Of a DNA stretch of 64,000 nt, positions 47,873-57,940 are shown piece by piece. Every line of letters starts with the position of its first letter. Position 1 is the first letter of the stretch. This DNA is from Cryptosporidium bovis. Taxonomy: Eukaryota > Apicomplexa > Conoidasida > Eucoccidiorida > Cryptosporidiidae. Made by a program: the position numbers and the translations under genes. The stretch lies in NCBI GenBank assembly GCA_009768925.2, contig VHIT02000028.1:124001-188000 (forward strand), in the 5' to 3' direction. A model generated the notes under the pieces. The model was not told the origin of the DNA, searched no databases, and worked only from the letters and a program-made list of their open reading frames with translations.

Positions 47873-50800
47873 TTAGTTTTTTTTAGAAACATAACTTTGA
47901 ATTTTTGTATATCTCATGCAGTCATTTTTTAGTTGTGATTTTTGGTTTGAAATTATCGTGAATAGTGAAAATGGGTCACTACTTGTGCTTAAGTCAAGCA
48001 AATTTTCAGGAAAATCAAGAAAATCATCCTCTATTGACCTAATTATCTTGTCATTATTAATTTTGGGACTCTGAATTGAATTTAGAAGGCAGTTTTTATC
48101 CAAGTATGACGCTATTTCCGCAATGTTTTTCTCAGGGATTGTTTTTTCGTGATAATGAATTAATGGATACCTTGGTGAACCGTTTTGAAAAGCTTCATTC
48201 AAAACGTCCATGTTTATTCCCAACAAAGGTGAGTTTGAATCACCCTTATTTTCCGAAACAACCCTGCAAAAAGGAGAAAATGTATCTATTTTCTTACTTT
48301 TTCCGTTTTTCTCACAATCACCACTTTCTGCAAATGAGTTTTCACCCTTCAAATTATTTTTTTCCTCGGTATAATCCTCACCAGTATTAAGGAAATCTGT
48401 TACAAAAATCCATTGATAAAGATGGAATTCCGGGATATCAAGTAATGATGCGAGATCAACAAATTTCATTGCGGATATTACTAGTCTCTGGTGTTTTTTT
48501 GATCTGAATATTCTAATTAGTTCTGTCAAAACAATTGGCCAGAGAGGCATCAAGGCTTGGTATTGTACCTTAAGCAAAAGCACTCTAAGACACAAAATAA
48601 CCTGTTCTGCAAGTAAAATATAATTAGGATTAATTTTATTGCCTTCTGTATTATTTGGATACTCAGGTGCCAACTTTAAGTTTTCTACAAGTCTTTCAAG
48701 AATCAATGACAACTGCATTTGAAATGTGTTCTTTGGACAACAGAATATCAAAAATGCAAGCCTTTTTATGTGACCACACACGTTTTGAAGTTCAGCATCT
48801 CTCGTACTAAAAATTCCCATGCTTTGAACAGGTACATATGTATCAATTATATTTACTCGTTCAGCTGCCGAAATAGAAGTGATGTCATGCGAAACAAGTC
48901 TTGAAACAACATTTATCCAACACCTAAATGTTCTTCTATCCATACGGAAAAAATCTTGAGAGTTTATTGCATCTATAACAGGCTTTTTGATTCCAGCTAA
49001 ATACTCATGAAAAATTCTATATGGAAATGTGTCTATATGGAGCATCAGAAAATACTTATGTAACATATTTGCAACATCATTGTTCCGCTTTAAAAGTGGT
49101 TGAAATACCCAGTTTAGGGATTTTACTACTGAATTACCCCATACATTCATTAAAAGAAGTCTTTTTGTGTTCGAATGATACGATATTTCAATATTGTACA
49201 TAATTAAAAACCCCATTGAATAATAAGAAAATAATAAAGTTGGTTCGTCGCTTATAACGGCTTTTGGACATTCGCTTACGTTTTTTGAAGTCTCTCCCGA
49301 ACTCTGTTCATTTACCGGGATGGAGAATTCAATGGATTGAAGCATCGCCTCAATGCTTGGTGGTAATGGAGGTAGCTTATCATACTGCTGAGGTTGAACA
49401 GCACCTGAAACTTTTGAGGAAAAATTTCCGTGTACCAAAAATAAGACCATATATATTAAATTATTCAAATTTTTGAGCAGTTTCTTTTCTTCAAATATAT
49501 TTATCAACTTCTTATCTAAAAAAAATGAAGATGGAATTGATTTAGAGGATGCCATACAACCATCTAAAGTTGAAATGAGGCATGCAAACCACAAAACACT
49601 TTTTGGTTGTTTAACTTTATGTATGAACGTATTCAAAAGTGATGAAATGGTATTCCACAAAAATATGGATTCTTCTGGGATTGTAAAGGAGTATGTGACC
49701 GTAATTGTATATAAAAAATGAAACACAAGTGATTCCTTCCAAAGATAGTGACAATGTGTTAAATTGTTCTTCAAAAATGTTCTGGAAAAGTAGACCAAGT
49801 AATTTGGAATTCTTTTTTTTTCATTTAAATTTTCACTAGATCTTGAACGACTTATTTTTTGAGTATCGGATGAACCACTACCTTTCAACCAATAATAGGT
49901 CAAAAATTCACCAGAAATTGAAAATATTGTCCCCAAATTAATTAATTTTAATATAGAATCAAATTGGAAAATGGAAATAATGGCGACATTTCTTGAATTC
50001 TGTGTTGGAATTGAGATATTTTTTGTGTAATTTGTTTTTGTTTTTATTATTTGATTATTTATGCTTGACCAACAAACAATCCCAGAGAAAACAAATGCAT
50101 CTGAGGCATTCCATGCAAGTATGAAGGTAATAGAAATCGAATATTGAATTATTTGAGAATTAATAGAAGTTTTCGAGTCAGAATTCGAATCTCTTTCATG
50201 TATGTAATAAAGTGCTTCTACAAGTGTGCCAAACAAAGTTAAGATCGTATTTTTTATTATTGACTTTTTTGATTCAATGGATATGCCCTCAATACTAGAA
50301 TCCTGTGGGAAATTAATTAATGTTGGAAGGGGAGTGATTGTAGAGATGTGGACAGACTTCCTAACAGGTGTTTGTTCCTCCTTTTGCCAACTAAAAAGTG
50401 ACTGAACAAATCCTGTCCCAGTTTGAGAAATATCCAACTCAGAGGAGAATAATGTATTAGATAATGAAGGAACTCCAATAACATGTATCAAGACTCTAAA
50501 AATTGAATCGAAGTATTGGATAATATTGTTATGATTATTTAAAGTAATTGATGATACAAGCTCCAAACATAATGTTATAATTATAGAAGTTGTATTTTGT
50601 ACTAGTGATTCAGAGTCAAGTTCTTCAATTATTGACAAGCAAAAATCAATATAATGTTTAATTGGGGAAGAATAAGAAGATATGTATGAGTAGCAATTTG
50701 TAGGGGAAAGTTTGACATCTTCTTCTAATAAATCAATACTGTCAACCGCTTTAATATCATCACCTGTTAGTGTTTGCTGGAGTCCTAGTATAATGATAGG

Positions 50801-53800
50801 GAAAAGTTTATCATTGTTAAGTAACAATTGGTTTTTGCTGTTTTTTTGAGATTCCTCAACATTTCTTGGCCTTTGAATAAGTAAAATGGTTTGTAATAGT
50901 TGGATAATTGTTATTTGAAGAGGCATTTTTTTCGAAACAATTGATGATTGAAGTGCAGATAAAATATGGTTTGTAATTAATTCAGTAGTTTTAAATAACT
51001 TTTCCTGAAAATGAGTTAATTTTTTTAGAATGGAAAATGTATTACTTAATAAAGAAGACTTATTTAGAATTGTATTCAAAGCATTTACTGCACTTCTTTG
51101 GATTGGAAAATCAAATGGATTCTTTGATTCCATTGTAGAAAAAATCAAGCAAACATATATAAATACGTCAAAGTAGTCTCTAATATCGTATTTACCTATT
51201 ATGCTGGATACATGTGCTTTCTCAATCTCAGTGTCAACCATTATCTGAATAACATTCAAATTTTCCATAGATATTAATGTAATGAGTCTGTCTAAAGTGT
51301 AGATTAGCCTCCTAAAATCAATTTCATCATTGAATCTGAGATTGCCATCTATTGAAGTGAAGTTGTCTTGATTTAAAAGTTCATCTATGAGATGATCAAA
51401 TATCAGTCTTGGAGTTTCAATGGCCTGAATAACCCATACAGAGCTGATGGTTCTGAGTTGAATCAAATTTGAATCAAGACCTTCAAGTATAAGAAAAGTC
51501 ACTTCATTCGGAATCTTATATACAGAATTAGTGGAGTACTTAATAAAAGTTGCCAATTTTCTTATATTAGATATTTTTAACTCGTTATCATAAACACTTA
51601 AGTGATTTATGAAAAATTGACTAAGTATAGAGTTTCCTCTCAACAAAGTAGATTGATTCTGGTTCTCAGAATTAATTTGATCTTTAGAGAGCAAATCAAT
51701 ATTTAAATTTATCCATTCTTCAAGAATAATTAACGAATTCGTGCTTTCTTTGTGAAATTTACTTAACTCGGGATTGAAAAAAACCCACAATAAGTTCATA
51801 ATGTTGTTTATGCACTCAACCCAACAATTCGGAATGGAATTATTTATAATTAAAAAATTAGTTTTAAAAAATATCTCGATAGTAATCTCCAAACACTTGA
51901 ATATATCATCCACTATGTAATCGTTTAATTGAAAGTTGGAATTAATGTCAATACTATAATCTACGCAACGATTATATATATTGTACAACCATATGGGAAT
52001 TGAAAAATCATCAAAAGGAGGCGAGTTAGTATTTTTTGATTCTTTTAAAATAACCCTTCTCAAAACTTCTGAATTACAAAAACTAGTCAAGAGTGAATAT
52101 AACAATTTTCTGTATTGGATATCCTCAGCGTGAAATGATTTTAGATACAGTGGTTTAAAAATACTTTCAACAAAAGCCTTAGTAATGGCCGAAAAGTCAT
52201 TATCGAAGACTTCATCATTATCTGAAACATCTTTCATTTTTTCCAAAATATACAAACAAAGAGTTGCAAATATTACCGAATCCTGATTTTCCATAGTATA
52301 ATTTACTGTAATACTCATTACTTCTTTCAAAAGGTTTGCTAAAAATAAGTCTAGTAAAGCTTCCTTTGAGCCTTCTCCCAAATCAATGATATTATCGACG
52401 TAAAAAATTATGATTTCATGTAATAGACTAACGGTTGGATTTAATATTTCAGACTTTTCCTGATTTATAGAAGCATTTTCTTTTTTTAGCACTTTATCAA
52501 ATGCCTCCCTTATGGAATCTATGAATTGATTTGGAGGTAAATTAGATGGATTTAATAGTGACTTGCATTCGTCAACAACGTTATATTTCAATTCGGGGAT
52601 CTTGTCTACTGATTTTTTGGAGAATACAAGAAGTGAAATCAGAATTTCTGGTAAAGTAAATTTTAGACAGTAACTATGTTCCTGAAACAAAGCACTAATT
52701 ACTTTCAAAGGCTGGAGAATATTTGTTGAAATAGTATTCAGATTCACTGAAACAGGAGAAATATTGAAGTTCGAATATTGCTTTGATAATTTAATAGAGT
52801 TACTCTTCCAAAGTCTCATTGCCCTTTCAGTTTCAGCAACAGAAATTTGATCAATTACTGAAAATGAGTGCAAAAATTCCTCTATTATTGCCATATTTAA
52901 AAACTTAATAGATGAATTATCGTTCACCTGAATATCTTCACCACTTGTATTCGGACTGTTCTTGCTGTTTGAAATCCACTGTATTAGCCTTCTTGTTAAA
53001 GACCATTCTTTCAGAAGAAGAAGTCTGAGGGCTTTTCTTAACAATAATATTTTAGATTCTAAAGGTAAAATATCATCAATTATCTCCCTATTACTATTAG
53101 AACAGTTTAGATCAAGTTTAAGTGGGATGTGAGCGATAAGAAAATCCATCAGATATCTTTTTACGTATACATTTTCATCATGGAAACATGATTCCAAGGC
53201 CTTTATAAACAAATTATTGCATGGAATTAAATTTTGAATTTTTTTTAAATTTAACTCATTATCTGTTAAAGATGAGCTGTTAAATTGGAACTTTGACATT
53301 ATTACCTCAAAAGCCGAATACCTAACGTGAGTCGTTCTCAATAATATAAGCCACAATGTAGACATAAAATTTTTTTCACCAATACAGTCATCATTCGAAA
53401 TTAATTGAAATGTCTTCATTAATCTTTCGTAGCACTCACTTTTCGGGTCCTCCACACCCGGAAGAAGCCCAACTAGAAGTCCAGATAAGCATGGCAACAA
53501 ACTTGGGCCAAGTGGCAAAAAGTATCTTTCAATTAAATCAAGAAATATTGGTTTAACCTGAGTCGAAGAATGAACAAAAAATGGAAATAAACCTGATCCG
53601 TAAAGTGCTAAGTCCAAACTTAATTCACTTTTCTCTATTTTCTCAAATATTGCACCATATGTTTCTAAAGCCTTTGTATGAACACCACTAGGCAAAGACG
53701 GGTTTAAACATTGAGCTAACCTTTTAGACACGATTTCTTTAAGTGGCACACCAGGAACCCCATAAAATTCTTTGCTAATACATCTATGTAATCTTTGCAA

Positions 53801-53911
53801 GCAATTGCTTAAATCTGCCCATTCTTGTGCCTTCTCAAAGCTCTGAAGAATACTGGACACTTCATTTTCATATTTCTTGAGTTCATTTTTCGACCAGCTG
53901 AAATCATTCAT
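47873..53911 (-). CDS. DOP1: DOP1 (Dopey) family protein
   Basis: A 2012-residue, largely alpha-helical protein. The Dopey N-terminal domain (about residues 1-300) is well conserved: EWADLSNCLQRL, PLKEIVSKRLAQCLNPSLPSGVH, AL(Y)GSGLFPFF and GPSLLPCLSGLLVGLLPG. The C-terminal part keeps the leucine-rich VILCLRVLLLKVQYQALMPLWPIVLTEL block near 1795-1822. DOP1 proteins form a Golgi/endosome complex with MON2 and the P4-ATPase Neo1, used in retrograde traffic and organelle shape. The length is in the usual 1700-2400 range. A Neo1-class ATPase is encoded about 4 kb downstream in the window. Confidence 0.92.
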   Translation of the reverse strand: MNDFSWSKNELKKYENEVSSILQSFEKAQEWADLSNCLQRLHRCISKEFYGVPGVPLKEIVSKRLAQCLNPSLPSGVHTKALETYGAIFEKIEKSELSLDLALYGSGLFPFFVHSSTQVKPIFLDLIERYFLPLGPSLLPCLSGLLVGLLPGVEDPKSECYERLMKTFQLISNDDCIGEKNFMSTLWLILLRTTHVRYSAFEVIMSKFQFNSSSLTDNELNLKKIQNLIPCNNLFIKALESCFHDENVYVKRYLMDFLIAHIPLKLDLNCSNSNREIIDDILPLESKILLLRKALRLLLLKEWSLTRRLIQWISNSKNSPNTSGEDIQVNDNSSIKFLNMAIIEEFLHSFSVIDQISVAETERAMRLWKSNSIKLSKQYSNFNISPVSVNLNTISTNILQPLKVISALFQEHSYCLKFTLPEILISLLVFSKKSVDKIPELKYNVVDECKSLLNPSNLPPNQFIDSIREAFDKVLKKENASINQEKSEILNPTVSLLHEIIIFYVDNIIDLGEGSKEALLDLFLANLLKEVMSITVNYTMENQDSVIFATLCLYILEKMKDVSDNDEVFDNDFSAITKAFVESIFKPLYLKSFHAEDIQYRKLLYSLLTSFCNSEVLRRVILKESKNTNSPPFDDFSIPIWLYNIYNRCVDYSIDINSNFQLNDYIVDDIFKCLEITIEIFFKTNFLIINNSIPNCWVECINNIMNLLWVFFNPELSKFHKESTNSLIILEEWINLNIDLLSKDQINSENQNQSTLLRGNSILSQFFINHLSVYDNELKISNIRKLATFIKYSTNSVYKIPNEVTFLILEGLDSNLIQLRTISSVWVIQAIETPRLIFDHLIDELLNQDNFTSIDGNLRFNDEIDFRRLIYTLDRLITLISMENLNVIQIMVDTEIEKAHVSSIIGKYDIRDYFDVFIYVCLIFSTMESKNPFDFPIQRSAVNALNTILNKSSLLSNTFSILKKLTHFQEKLFKTTELITNHILSALQSSIVSKKMPLQITIIQLLQTILLIQRPRNVEESQKNSKNQLLLNNDKLFPIIILGLQQTLTGDDIKAVDSIDLLEEDVKLSPTNCYSYISSYSSPIKHYIDFCLSIIEELDSESLVQNTTSIIITLCLELVSSITLNNHNNIIQYFDSIFRVLIHVIGVPSLSNTLFSSELDISQTGTGFVQSLFSWQKEEQTPVRKSVHISTITPLPTLINFPQDSSIEGISIESKKSIIKNTILTLFGTLVEALYYIHERDSNSDSKTSINSQIIQYSISITFILAWNASDAFVFSGIVCWSSINNQIIKTKTNYTKNISIPTQNSRNVAIISIFQFDSILKLINLGTIFSISGEFLTYYWLKGSGSSDTQKISRSRSSENLNEKKRIPNYLVYFSRTFLKNNLTHCHYLWKESLVFHFLYTITVTYSFTIPEESIFLWNTISSLLNTFIHKVKQPKSVLWFACLISTLDGCMASSKSIPSSFFLDKKLINIFEEKKLLKNLNNLIYMVLFLVHGNFSSKVSGAVQPQQYDKLPPLPPSIEAMLQSIEFSIPVNEQSSGETSKNVSECPKAVISDEPTLLFSYYSMGFLIMYNIEISYHSNTKRLLLMNVWGNSVVKSLNWVFQPLLKRNNDVANMLHKYFLMLHIDTFPYRIFHEYLAGIKKPVIDAINSQDFFRMDRRTFRCWINVVSRLVSHDITSISAAERVNIIDTYVPVQSMGIFSTRDAELQNVCGHIKRLAFLIFCCPKNTFQMQLSLILERLVENLKLAPEYPNNTEGNKINPNYILLAEQVILCLRVLLLKVQYQALMPLWPIVLTELIRIFRSKKHQRLVISAMKFVDLASLLDIPEFHLYQWIFVTDFLNTGEDYTEEKNNLKGENSFAESGDCEKNGKSKKIDTFSPFCRVVSENKGDSNSPLLGINMDVLNEAFQNGSPRYPLIHYHEKTIPEKNIAEIASYLDKNCLLNSIQSPKINNDKIIRSIEDDFLDFPENLLDLSTSSDPFSLFTIISNQKSQLKNDCMRYTKIQSYVSKKN

Positions 53912-54209
53912 TATTCAAAAACAGATACGATAAATTCACATTACAATAACTCTATTCATAAAATTTATTTTATTATTGTGCTTTTTCTTTCTGAATCAAA
54001 TCGTATTCTCAAAATGATCAAGAAATATTAAGAGACCTCACCATTTAAAGGTTGCGGGAACATGGGAAATTCACATGGGAATAAAGCAAAATAACAGCCA
54101 TCTTAATTTGTGTAAATTAAGTACTTACTAATAAAATGCTTCCTATCTAGGCAATTTATAACTTGATCCTCTTAACGATTTGTTATGAGGAAAAGAATAC
54201 ATAAATACA
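53912..54209. other. Divergent promoter between DOP1 and STN1-like gene
   Basis: A 298-base spacer. It contains the E2F-like TTGCGGGAAC at 54052-54061. An upstream ATG at 54184 opens only ten codons before a stop that overlaps the STN1-like start, so it could act as a short upstream frame. Confidence 0.4.
54052..54061. promoter_or_regulatory. E2F-like half-site upstream of STN1-like gene
   Basis: TTGCGGGAAC, about 150 bases upstream of the STN1-like start codon. It is nearly the same as the motif upstream of glutamate kinase (31844). An S-phase-type site would suit a telomere replication gene, but this is inference. Confidence 0.4.
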
Positions 54210-55409
54210 ATGAATAGAGTCACTCGTCAACATCAAGATTTAAATAGCCTCATAAGCCCAAGTAACAAATACTTTAACCAAAAGGGAATTGAGTTCTCAC
54301 GCTGTTTTATCAAAGAAATAAAGTCAAACCTATTTGAGAATAAGAAATATGTTAAAATTTTAGGTATCATCACAGAAATCAAAAAAAAATCTAAATATAT
54401 TGAATTCACTAGTATGTTTACCTTATTGTTTCATTGCTAATAATGAACAAATCACTGAATTTATTAGTTGATGACTCTTCAGGTATTATCAGAGCAATTT
54501 ACTGGGGTTGTAGATCCGAGTTTGAATGTTTGAAACTAACTAACAATTTTTATTCAAATTTCCCTGTAAGTTTGTTTTAACGTCCACTATATCAATTTTA
54601 AATTAACACTAATATAAGTGTTCTGGTGTGCTCGTTGAAGCACGTGGAATTGTTGAGAATTATAACAACAAAACCCAGTTAAAAATATTCAACTTGAATA
54701 CGGTTTCAGAAAACAACTATGAATCTCTTTGGTGGATAAATATCTACAACCAAAAGTCCTCAGAAATGATGGTCAAAAACACTTCTATATCCATAAATTT
54801 GGAAAAAAATGTTGCATCGATACCAAATCAAACATTGAACACAATAGGTTTACTGGATGATAGTGGGAATATCAAGGAAAATATAAAGCACGTAGAACTA
54901 GACGATGTTTGCATTTGCAAGAAAGTGCCTTTTTCTAGTGATAATATCCCCATAAGCCTTTCGAAGTTTAATCTAATTACTAGAATAGTTGCATCTTCAC
55001 TTTTAAGGTCAATCTCTATTCAACACAGTGAATCAGACGAAATTGGAGAAGATTATATAAGTTTTTCAATTAACAAATTACTAACTTCAACTAACGAGGT
55101 GTTAAACATACTAACTGTTATTCCAGTAAGTCATTATATTTTTTTGAATACATAAAACATTAGGACTATTTATTTCACATGTATTTATTACTTTATTTGT
55201 CCCATATAATCAAATCTCAGATAAATTGTTTTTGCTGCATCTTAAAACATTCGAAGGAAATCATTGTCAATGAATATGGATACAAAGTAGGTTCGCAAAA
55301 CACAACCTCGAAATATTATTAACTAGGTTTAACCTCCTGAACTTAATATCAGAATTTCAGAATACCTCCTCAGTATTTATGTGATGAAAAAGATGCGTGT
55401 GCAGTCTAG
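54210..55409 (+). CDS. STN1: STN1-like OB-fold protein (CST complex), four or five exons
   Basis: Spliced gene. Exons: 54210-54411, 54468-54565, 54619-55125, then 55221-55322 (stop) or 55221-55286 plus 55353-55409 (stop). The firm introns (56, 53, 95 bases) begin GTATGT, GTAAGT and GTAAGT and end in AG, and the frame is kept at each junction. The protein is about 302 or 309 residues. A CFIKEI helix is followed by an OB fold: VKILGIITEI, the DDSSGIIRAIYWG turn formed across the first intron, and VEARGIVENYNNKTQLKIFNL across the second. This is the STN1/RPA32 pattern; the CFIKEI start and missing RPA32 phospho-tail favour STN1, which caps and fills in telomere C-strands. The C-terminal winged-helix part is not obvious. 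Confidence 0.72.
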
Positions 55410-55557
55410 AATTCAAAATAGTATCTACAAAGGAGAAAAAAAGGAATCGTGTACAGATTTTCTTATATCTTAAAGCACACAAAAGAAATAATTGTAATAA
55501 TGAAACAAGATTACTGTTTAAGGTTGTATGTAATTTATAACTAACATTTTATTCACT

Positions 55558-56487
55558 ATGGAAAGGAGTGGGACCCAAAGCAGTGAATGGTTCGATACAA
55601 TAAGTAGACAAGGAAGCAAACTCTCGAGAGCCAGTTTCCAAACTGCTAGAACAGATTTCTCGGTATGTGATGAAATATTTGAATCCATAAACTCTTCAGA
55701 AAATGAAGCCTGTGATTATAAAAAAAAAAGTAAGGATTGCACTGCACCCAGAAAATCAGTAGCTTTTAAACTCCCAGAAAAAAGAAACCACTCGGAAAGA
55801 ATTGGATCTTCCGTTGGAGATAAATATGGAAGTAAATGTGATGTTAATGGTGTGGCTTCAGATGTTGAAAAAGTCAGATCTAAAACGTCTCCTTTGAGAA
55901 ATTTAAAAGAACAACCAACTCGAGAAGAAGGTAAGATGGCAGGGAGTTTTCTCGAGGAAAAAATGAGACGTGAAAGAAAAGATACGCTTGTAGATAGAAA
56001 TTTTAAGATACCAACAGTTGAAATAATTGATGAATGTGTTGATGACTTTAAAATAGAGCCTATTTTGTGTGTTATCGATGATACACATGTGCAAGAACAC
56101 CGAAATTGTGGCAGTTCAGGACCAAAAAAATGTAATAAAAAGGCGTTTACGAGCAGTTTTTTCTCCGTAAACACATTTATTCATAAAGAAAACATTCAAT
56201 CTACTGAATCCATTGAAACGGGGTATGATTTGACAAGGAGATCAAAATCTAGGTTCTTAACATCCCCTGTACAAGAAATTAGATATATATATAAGGAACA
56301 AATACAAAGAAATAATTCACTAGTTGATAAAGTTAATGACTTTTCCAAGAAAGAAGCAACTAAGCCTGAAATTGACCTCCCTAAAATTATTATTGAGGGT
56401 GAAATGAAAACTAGGACTAGGAAATGGCCCTCAAATGAGATCATACCTTCTTATTTCAGATGCAACAATATATGCTGTTTTGGTTGA
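55558..56487 (+). CDS. Unknown protein with PP1-docking motif and C-terminal cysteines
   Basis: A 309-residue hydrophilic protein, rich in Ser, Lys and Glu, without TMs. It has KSVAF near residues 66-70, which fits the RVxF-type docking motif for protein phosphatase 1. It ends in CNNICCFG, a cysteine cluster of the kind that can be palmitoylated. Two segments look better ordered: IPTVEIIDECVDDFKIEPILCVID near 150-173 and a short EIDLPKIIIEGEMKTR near 275-290. Base composition is a little less AT-rich than the surrounding spacers. No family is recognised; a PP1 regulatory or scaffold role is only a suggestion. Confidence 0.7.
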   Translation: MERSGTQSSEWFDTISRQGSKLSRASFQTARTDFSVCDEIFESINSSENEACDYKKKSKDCTAPRKSVAFKLPEKRNHSERIGSSVGDKYGSKCDVNGVASDVEKVRSKTSPLRNLKEQPTREEGKMAGSFLEEKMRRERKDTLVDRNFKIPTVEIIDECVDDFKIEPILCVIDDTHVQEHRNCGSSGPKKCNKKAFTSSFFSVNTFIHKENIQSTESIETGYDLTRRSKSRFLTSPVQEIRYIYKEQIQRNNSLVDKVNDFSKKEATKPEIDLPKIIIEGEMKTRTRKWPSNEIIPSYFRCNNICCFG

Positions 56488-56556
56488 AATTGATGTTTGT
56501 GCTCTTTTTTTGTAACAATTTGAATATTAGATGAGTATATCGCTAAGTTATACTTT

Positions 56557-57606
56557 TCACTTGACTTCTTTCATCTTTATTCCTTGAAATTCTGAATAAT
56601 AAATTCTATCTATGTATAATTTGTTGTATATTTTAATTATTATAGCCATTATTAGTAGAGAAATACCTGCAATACTTTTTGAAATTATAATACTCGGAGC
56701 AATGGAATAGATTGAGTACTCAAAGAGAGATATCTGTGAAAAATTCATGACTTGTATTGGAAGAACAAAACCAAATGATAACCCGGAGGAAATAAACAAA
56801 TACAAAGCAGTTTTTTTGTCGCATCTAAGAGCATCGAAAATAAAAAGTGAAAAGTCTCTATTTGGAAGCAATTTCTTTATTCTATACGCGTGAATTAAAA
56901 TTCCTATTGGTATTCCCAACTTAGAAATATTTAATGCATTCGAGGCCGACACTTCAAAAGGATTAATGTTGCTATTATTTATTCTAATTACCCCAAAGTA
57001 GTACATTAATTTTGATATAATTGAAGTAGTAAGAAGAAAAAACCATAAAAATATTTTGTTGAAATTATTTCTAAGATATTCAAATTTTAGTATTGTTGGA
57101 AAAGAAAAGAAAGTTGAAAAAATTCCTAGTATAATTGGAAGTAATTTCCAAAACTGTCTTCTTCTAGCTTTAGTATTCTGAGAAAAAATATTATTGAATT
57201 CATGAAGACTACCAAAAACCAGCAATAAAGGAAGTAAAATCATAGAGCAATAACTACTTTTACCATCCTCAGATTCATGAATATAGTACAACATGAATAT
57301 AAAGAGCTGACCGATTGAGTGACTGTATGAAGATATTATTGTGCCAAGGTCAACTGGAATAGGATCTCTGATTGAAACAAAGATAGAAAGGAGTGAAATG
57401 AAAGTCATACCACCAAAACACCTGTACGTTAACAGAATCCAAGGCTCTATCCCACAACTTCTCAACATTATCAAGTTTACAATTTGTGCAACCAAAACTA
57501 AGGTCATTAGAGCATGGCAACGAATTAAATTATATGTAGACCTCTTCTCAAAAGGTACCTCAAATAAAATAAATGAGAGAAGCCTTTTCTTAAAGTCACC
57601 ATCCAT
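56557..57606 (-). CDS. Polytopic membrane protein, transporter-like
   Basis: A 349-residue protein with about nine or ten hydrophobic helices spread over the length, a short cytosolic N-terminus and a Lys-rich C-terminus. The size and the even TM spacing resemble drug/metabolite-type transporters (10 TM, about 300-350 residues), and the polar sequence RNNFNKIFLWFF lies between helices. No diagnostic substrate motif was found, so the family is open. It is divergent from the Neo1-class ATPase gene across a 334-base spacer. Confidence 0.7.
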   Translation of the reverse strand: MDGDFKKRLLSFILFEVPFEKRSTYNLIRCHALMTLVLVAQIVNLIMLRSCGIEPWILLTYRCFGGMTFISLLSIFVSIRDPIPVDLGTIISSYSHSIGQLFIFMLYYIHESEDGKSSYCSMILLPLLLVFGSLHEFNNIFSQNTKARRRQFWKLLPIILGIFSTFFSFPTILKFEYLRNNFNKIFLWFFLLTTSIISKLMYYFGVIRINNSNINPFEVSASNALNISKLGIPIGILIHAYRIKKLLPNRDFSLFIFDALRCDKKTALYLFISSGLSFGFVLPIQVMNFSQISLFEYSIYSIAPSIIISKSIAGISLLIMAIIIKIYNKLYIDRIYYSEFQGIKMKEVK

Positions 57607-57699
57607 TTTTTCTCAAAATACAACAATTGCTTAATTGTTTATGTTGGAAAAAAAAAGATGTGCAACCTGAGAAATTCCTCATTATTACCCTTGAACCTG

Positions 57700-57712
57700 T
57701 TTCGGCGGCAAA
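57700..57712. promoter_or_regulatory. E2F-like motif in divergent promoter
   Basis: TTTCGGCGGCAAA, an almost symmetrical GC-rich site in an AT-rich spacer, between the membrane-protein and P4-ATPase starts. Confidence 0.4.
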
Positions 57713-57844
57713 GCACTGCTATCTTGAAGTTTATTAAGTCTTTCCAGTAATGAATCGTTTGAGAGTTTGATATTTTTATCTAGATAATTTGTCAGATTGG
57801 GGGTAATTTTTTTAAATAAACGCAATTAATTGGTAATATTCTAC

Positions 57845-57874
57845 ATTGGAAAGGGGATTGATCTCCTTTCCAAT
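57845..57874 (+). repeat. Strong inverted repeat / hairpin 67 bases before the P4-ATPase start
   Basis: The arms ATTGGAAAGG (57845-57854) and CCTTTCCAAT (57865-57874) are perfect complements. The inner bases GGA and TCT add two Watson-Crick pairs and one G-U pair, leaving a TTGA loop. It would form a 13-pair RNA stem in the 5' leader, or be a palindromic protein-binding site. Confidence 0.8.
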
Positions 57875-57940
57875 ACATAGACCGATTTGAAGTAAAAGGT
57901 AATAAAAACCTTTATATTTGAAAGCCTAATCTATATAGAA

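Larger units (their letters stand above)
57607..57940. other. Divergent promoter with E2F-like motif and strong hairpin
   Basis: A 334-base spacer. TTTCGGCGGCAAA at 57700-57712 fits an E2F-type site. A 13-pair inverted repeat lies at 57845-57874 (listed separately). No reading frame of note. Confidence 0.5.

Noticed and set aside
54628-55155. 175-codon frame beginning with a GTG as a separate gene
   Set aside because: It is exon 3 of the STN1-like gene; the conserved OB-fold residues continue from the upstream exons across a GT-AG intron.
55716-56174. 152-codon minus-strand frame opposite the PP1-motif protein
   Set aside because: Cys/Ser/Phe-rich shadow of a Lys/Glu-rich gene; no domain and no likely promoter.
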